Assembly (NCBI GenBank): GCA_020345705.1
Contig: CP070766.1
Location: 1,120,915-1,127,167, forward strand
Length of the DNA stretch: 6,253 nt
DNA from: Candidatus Zixiibacteriota bacterium
GTDB lineage: Bacteria; Zixibacteria; MSB-5A5; GN15; PGXB01
Reading direction: 5' to 3'
Shown here: piece after piece, positions 4,615-6,253 of the stretch
How the letters are laid out: every line of letters begins with the position of its first letter
Numbering within the stretch: the first letter of the stretch is position 1
Made by a program: the position numbers and the translations under genes
Notes under the pieces: generated by a model
Told to the model about the DNA's origin: nothing
Database searches by the model: none
Seen by the model: only the letters and a program-made list of their open reading frames with translations

Positions 4615-5832
4615 GTGTCAAAACAACTATTTCTTGCAGGTATAACGTTGATATTCGCAGGACTTGCCCTATACGGCTGCGGGAAGGAACCTTCCGGGAA
4701 TCACTTCTCCGCCGACATGATACTGCTGGAAGGCCAGGATACGGTCACAAATAAACTCTACGTCGGAGACGCCGCTTACAGAATGGAGCAGGGAGAGGGT
4801 GACCGGGCGGTATTCGTCATCGCCGATGAGAAATCCGGCTCGACGTTCGTCTTCCGTCCGTCGATGAAGCAGTATATGCAAATATCCAGCCAGGACCCGG
4901 TCAGCCTGATGAATGATCCCTTTCAAAGCTGCGCCTATGTGTCCTCCATGGCCGAGGAGTTATTCGACGGCACCGATACGGTCGCCGGGTACGCATGTGA
5001 CAAATACCTTTACCAGAAAGACGGAAAGGACCTTATGACCAAATGGGTCTCCGAGAAGTTCGCTCAGCCGCTGAAGATCGTCGTTCACGTCGACCAGGGC
5101 AAATCAATGGAGCTGGCCGATATAACCGAGGGTCCGCTGGATGCCGCCCTCTTTGAAATCCCGGATGGTTACGAGAAGATAACCAGGCCCGGTGAAGGCC
5201 CGCCGGAAGCACCCGACTGGTCGGATCAGATAACTTCGGCCCCGGTAATCAAACCCCCCTACCGGGGCGAGCTGTCCGCCGGCGAAGTCCTAAGAGTCGA
5301 AGTGGAAGAAGAAAAGGGCGTTAAGATATCGGGCGAGAGCATCGCTGACTCGGCCTCCTCGATTACCGGCGCCGCCTTTCGGGATGGCCGGCCGACCAAA
5401 GATATTTCCTTTGCCACGTTCAACCTTTCTCAAAAGGGACAGAGCACAGCTCTGTCATTCGAGGAGTCGCCCCGGGAAGCCGATGAGATTATCATCAGAG
5501 TCAATCAGGGCAGTCTTGAATTGCAGGTCGAGCATTTCGAGACCGGACCGTCGGAAGCGGTGGCGGCGGGAGAGGAATTCCGAGCGCCCGTCGAATCCGG
5601 CAAATATGCCAATGTAAGAGTTGTGAACATGATCTCAGGCGAGTCGTTGTGCAAAATAAGCCTTCTTAAAGACGGCGCGGAACTCGGCCCGGATGTTGTC
5701 GGCCCGGATAGCGTGCGGACAGTTACATTGAACAAGCAGTTCGAAGTTACGAAGCGATCGTACTCCACCAAAGCCGATGAAGTCCTGGTAACTGTCGAGA
5801 AAGGAGAAATGCTGGTCAATTTTCGACAGTAA
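4615..5832 (+). CDS. Lipoprotein with a DUF4412-like domain and a tandemly duplicated C-terminal domain
   Basis: A 405-residue exported protein. The start is GTG at 4615, 6 bases after AAGGAG (4603-4608). Residues 1-22 are a short lipoprotein signal: SKQ, a hydrophobic core (5-20) and a lipobox LYGC with Cys22. Lipidation would anchor it to a membrane, in the outer membrane or periplasm if the cell is diderm. Residues about 30-188 resemble DUF4412/LolA-like proteins of unknown function, including GDAAYRMEQ (51-59), FRPSMKQYMQI (80-90) and VAGYACDKYLY (123-133). Cys106 and Cys128 could form a disulfide. A Pro-rich linker (192-215) leads to two apparent copies of a beta-rich domain, about 220-306 and 317-405. 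Copy-matching blocks are SAGEVLR/AAGEEFR, FRDGRP/LKDGAE and READEIIIRVNQGSLEL/TKADEVLVTVEKGEMLV, at constant offsets of 96-98 residues. The molecular role is unknown; a surface-binding or envelope function is inference. Confidence 0.85.
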   Translation: MSKQLFLAGITLIFAGLALYGCGKEPSGNHFSADMILLEGQDTVTNKLYVGDAAYRMEQGEGDRAVFVIADEKSGSTFVFRPSMKQYMQISSQDPVSLMNDPFQSCAYVSSMAEELFDGTDTVAGYACDKYLYQKDGKDLMTKWVSEKFAQPLKIVVHVDQGKSMELADITEGPLDAALFEIPDGYEKITRPGEGPPEAPDWSDQITSAPVIKPPYRGELSAGEVLRVEVEEEKGVKISGESIADSASSITGAAFRDGRPTKDISFATFNLSQKGQSTALSFEESPREADEIIIRVNQGSLELQVEHFETGPSEAVAAGEEFRAPVESGKYANVRVVNMISGESLCKISLLKDGAELGPDVVGPDSVRTVTLNKQFEVTKRSYSTKADEVLVTVEKGEMLVNFRQ

Positions 5833-5892
5833 TACAAGCCGGCCTCGACAAGTATCACCAGAGACCGGATTAACAAACGGGAGTAGCCAGGA

Positions 5893-6253
5893 ATGGCCTT
5901 ACTTGCGGTCAGCTATCCGGACCTGAACGCGCAGGATTTCGAATGGATTCAGCAACTCCGTGCGCGGTACGATAAGCGCCATCATCTAATCATCCGGCCT
6001 CATCTCACACTAGTTTTCCCCGTAGATAAAATCGATCGTCCTCGATTCGTCGATCATATCCATTTAATCGCGGAGCGGACTGCCATAATCATGTTTGTAA
6101 TAAACCGTGCCCTCGCTGTCTCGACACCGACAGGCGATGAGTGCCACGTGTTTCTTGTGCCTGACACGGGATACAGCGATATTGTCTCGCTTCATGACAG
6201 TCTGTACACGGGCCGATTAGCAGGTGAGTTAAAGCCGGATTATCCTTTCGTCC
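5893..6253 (+). CDS. N-terminal part of a 2H phosphoesterase (2'-5' RNA ligase/LigT-like), cut by the right edge
   Basis: An open frame runs from ATG 5893 to the edge for 120 full codons without a stop. A GGGAG (5879-5883) lies 9 bases before the start. It begins MALLAVSYPDLNAQDFEW. The first 2H catalytic motif is RPHLTLVFPV (about residues 36-45), with the H-x-T pattern as HLT. The window stops after KPDYPFV, which is typically followed by the second H-x-T (as PHxT). Proteins of this superfamily act on 2',3'-cyclic phosphates, 2'-5' linkages or ADP-ribose-derived cyclic phosphates in the cytoplasm; the substrate here is unknown. The gene follows the lipoprotein after 60 bases on the same strand with no visible terminator, so co-transcription is possible, although a shared job is not obvious. 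Confidence 0.82.
   Translation, partial: MALLAVSYPDLNAQDFEWIQQLRARYDKRHHLIIRPHLTLVFPVDKIDRPRFVDHIHLIAERTAIIMFVINRALAVSTPTGDECHVFLVPDTGYSDIVSLHDSLYTGRLAGELKPDYPFV

Noticed and set aside
5833..5892. Terminator between the lipoprotein and the 2H gene
   Set aside because: No stable inverted repeat followed by a T-tract was found in these 60 bases.

Overview
The window looks like a chromosomal segment of an environmental, probably uncultured, bacterium with mid-range GC content. The genes are closely packed, have good Shine-Dalgarno sites and often start with GTG. I cannot name the species. The divergent PRPP synthetase, the rsgA type and a lipoprotein resembling the DUF4412 group would suit an FCB-type, deltaproteobacterial or candidate-phylum lineage, but this is only an impression. 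No transposase, integrase, CRISPR array, tRNA or rRNA gene was seen.

Left part, minus strand. A PRPP synthetase (prs, 228-1175) is followed after 21 bases by the N-terminal part of another gene (206 to the left edge), possibly a SAM-dependent methyltransferase. The prs gene is preceded by a 137-base gap holding candidate promoters. Further upstream on the same strand lies a tight set of three genes read in the order rsgA (2979-4043, ribosome-maturation GTPase), an APH/choline-kinase-type small-molecule kinase (1922-2941) and a GNAT acetyltransferase of RimJ/RimL type (1313-1894). Gaps of 37 and 27 bases, with an RBS before each gene, point to one transcript.

Middle, 4044-4614. This 571-base divergent region is the most interesting part. 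On the minus strand a good sigma70-like promoter (TTGACT, 16 bases, TATCTT) leads into two tandem mini-ORFs of 18 and 33 codons. Each is preceded by the same strong ribosome-binding module (AGAAAGGAGG, then 7 or 8 bases, then ATGACCG). Between and after them lie inverted repeats, and then comes rsgA. This resembles a translated leader, with leader peptides or small proteins, controlling the rsgA operon. A separate promoter with a perfect TTGACA faces the other way.

Right part, plus strand. A 405-residue lipoprotein (4615-5832) has a DUF4412-like N-terminal domain and, by my reading, a C-terminal domain present twice in tandem. It is followed after 60 bases by the N-terminal 120 codons of a 2H phosphoesterase (2'-5' RNA ligase-like), which the right edge cuts just before the expected second HxT motif.

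The genes combine housekeeping roles (nucleotide precursor supply, 30S assembly) with small-molecule or protein modification enzymes and an envelope lipoprotein. The clearest deviations from the expected are the altered PRPP-binding loop of Prs, the paired mini-ORFs before rsgA, and the internal duplication in the lipoprotein.
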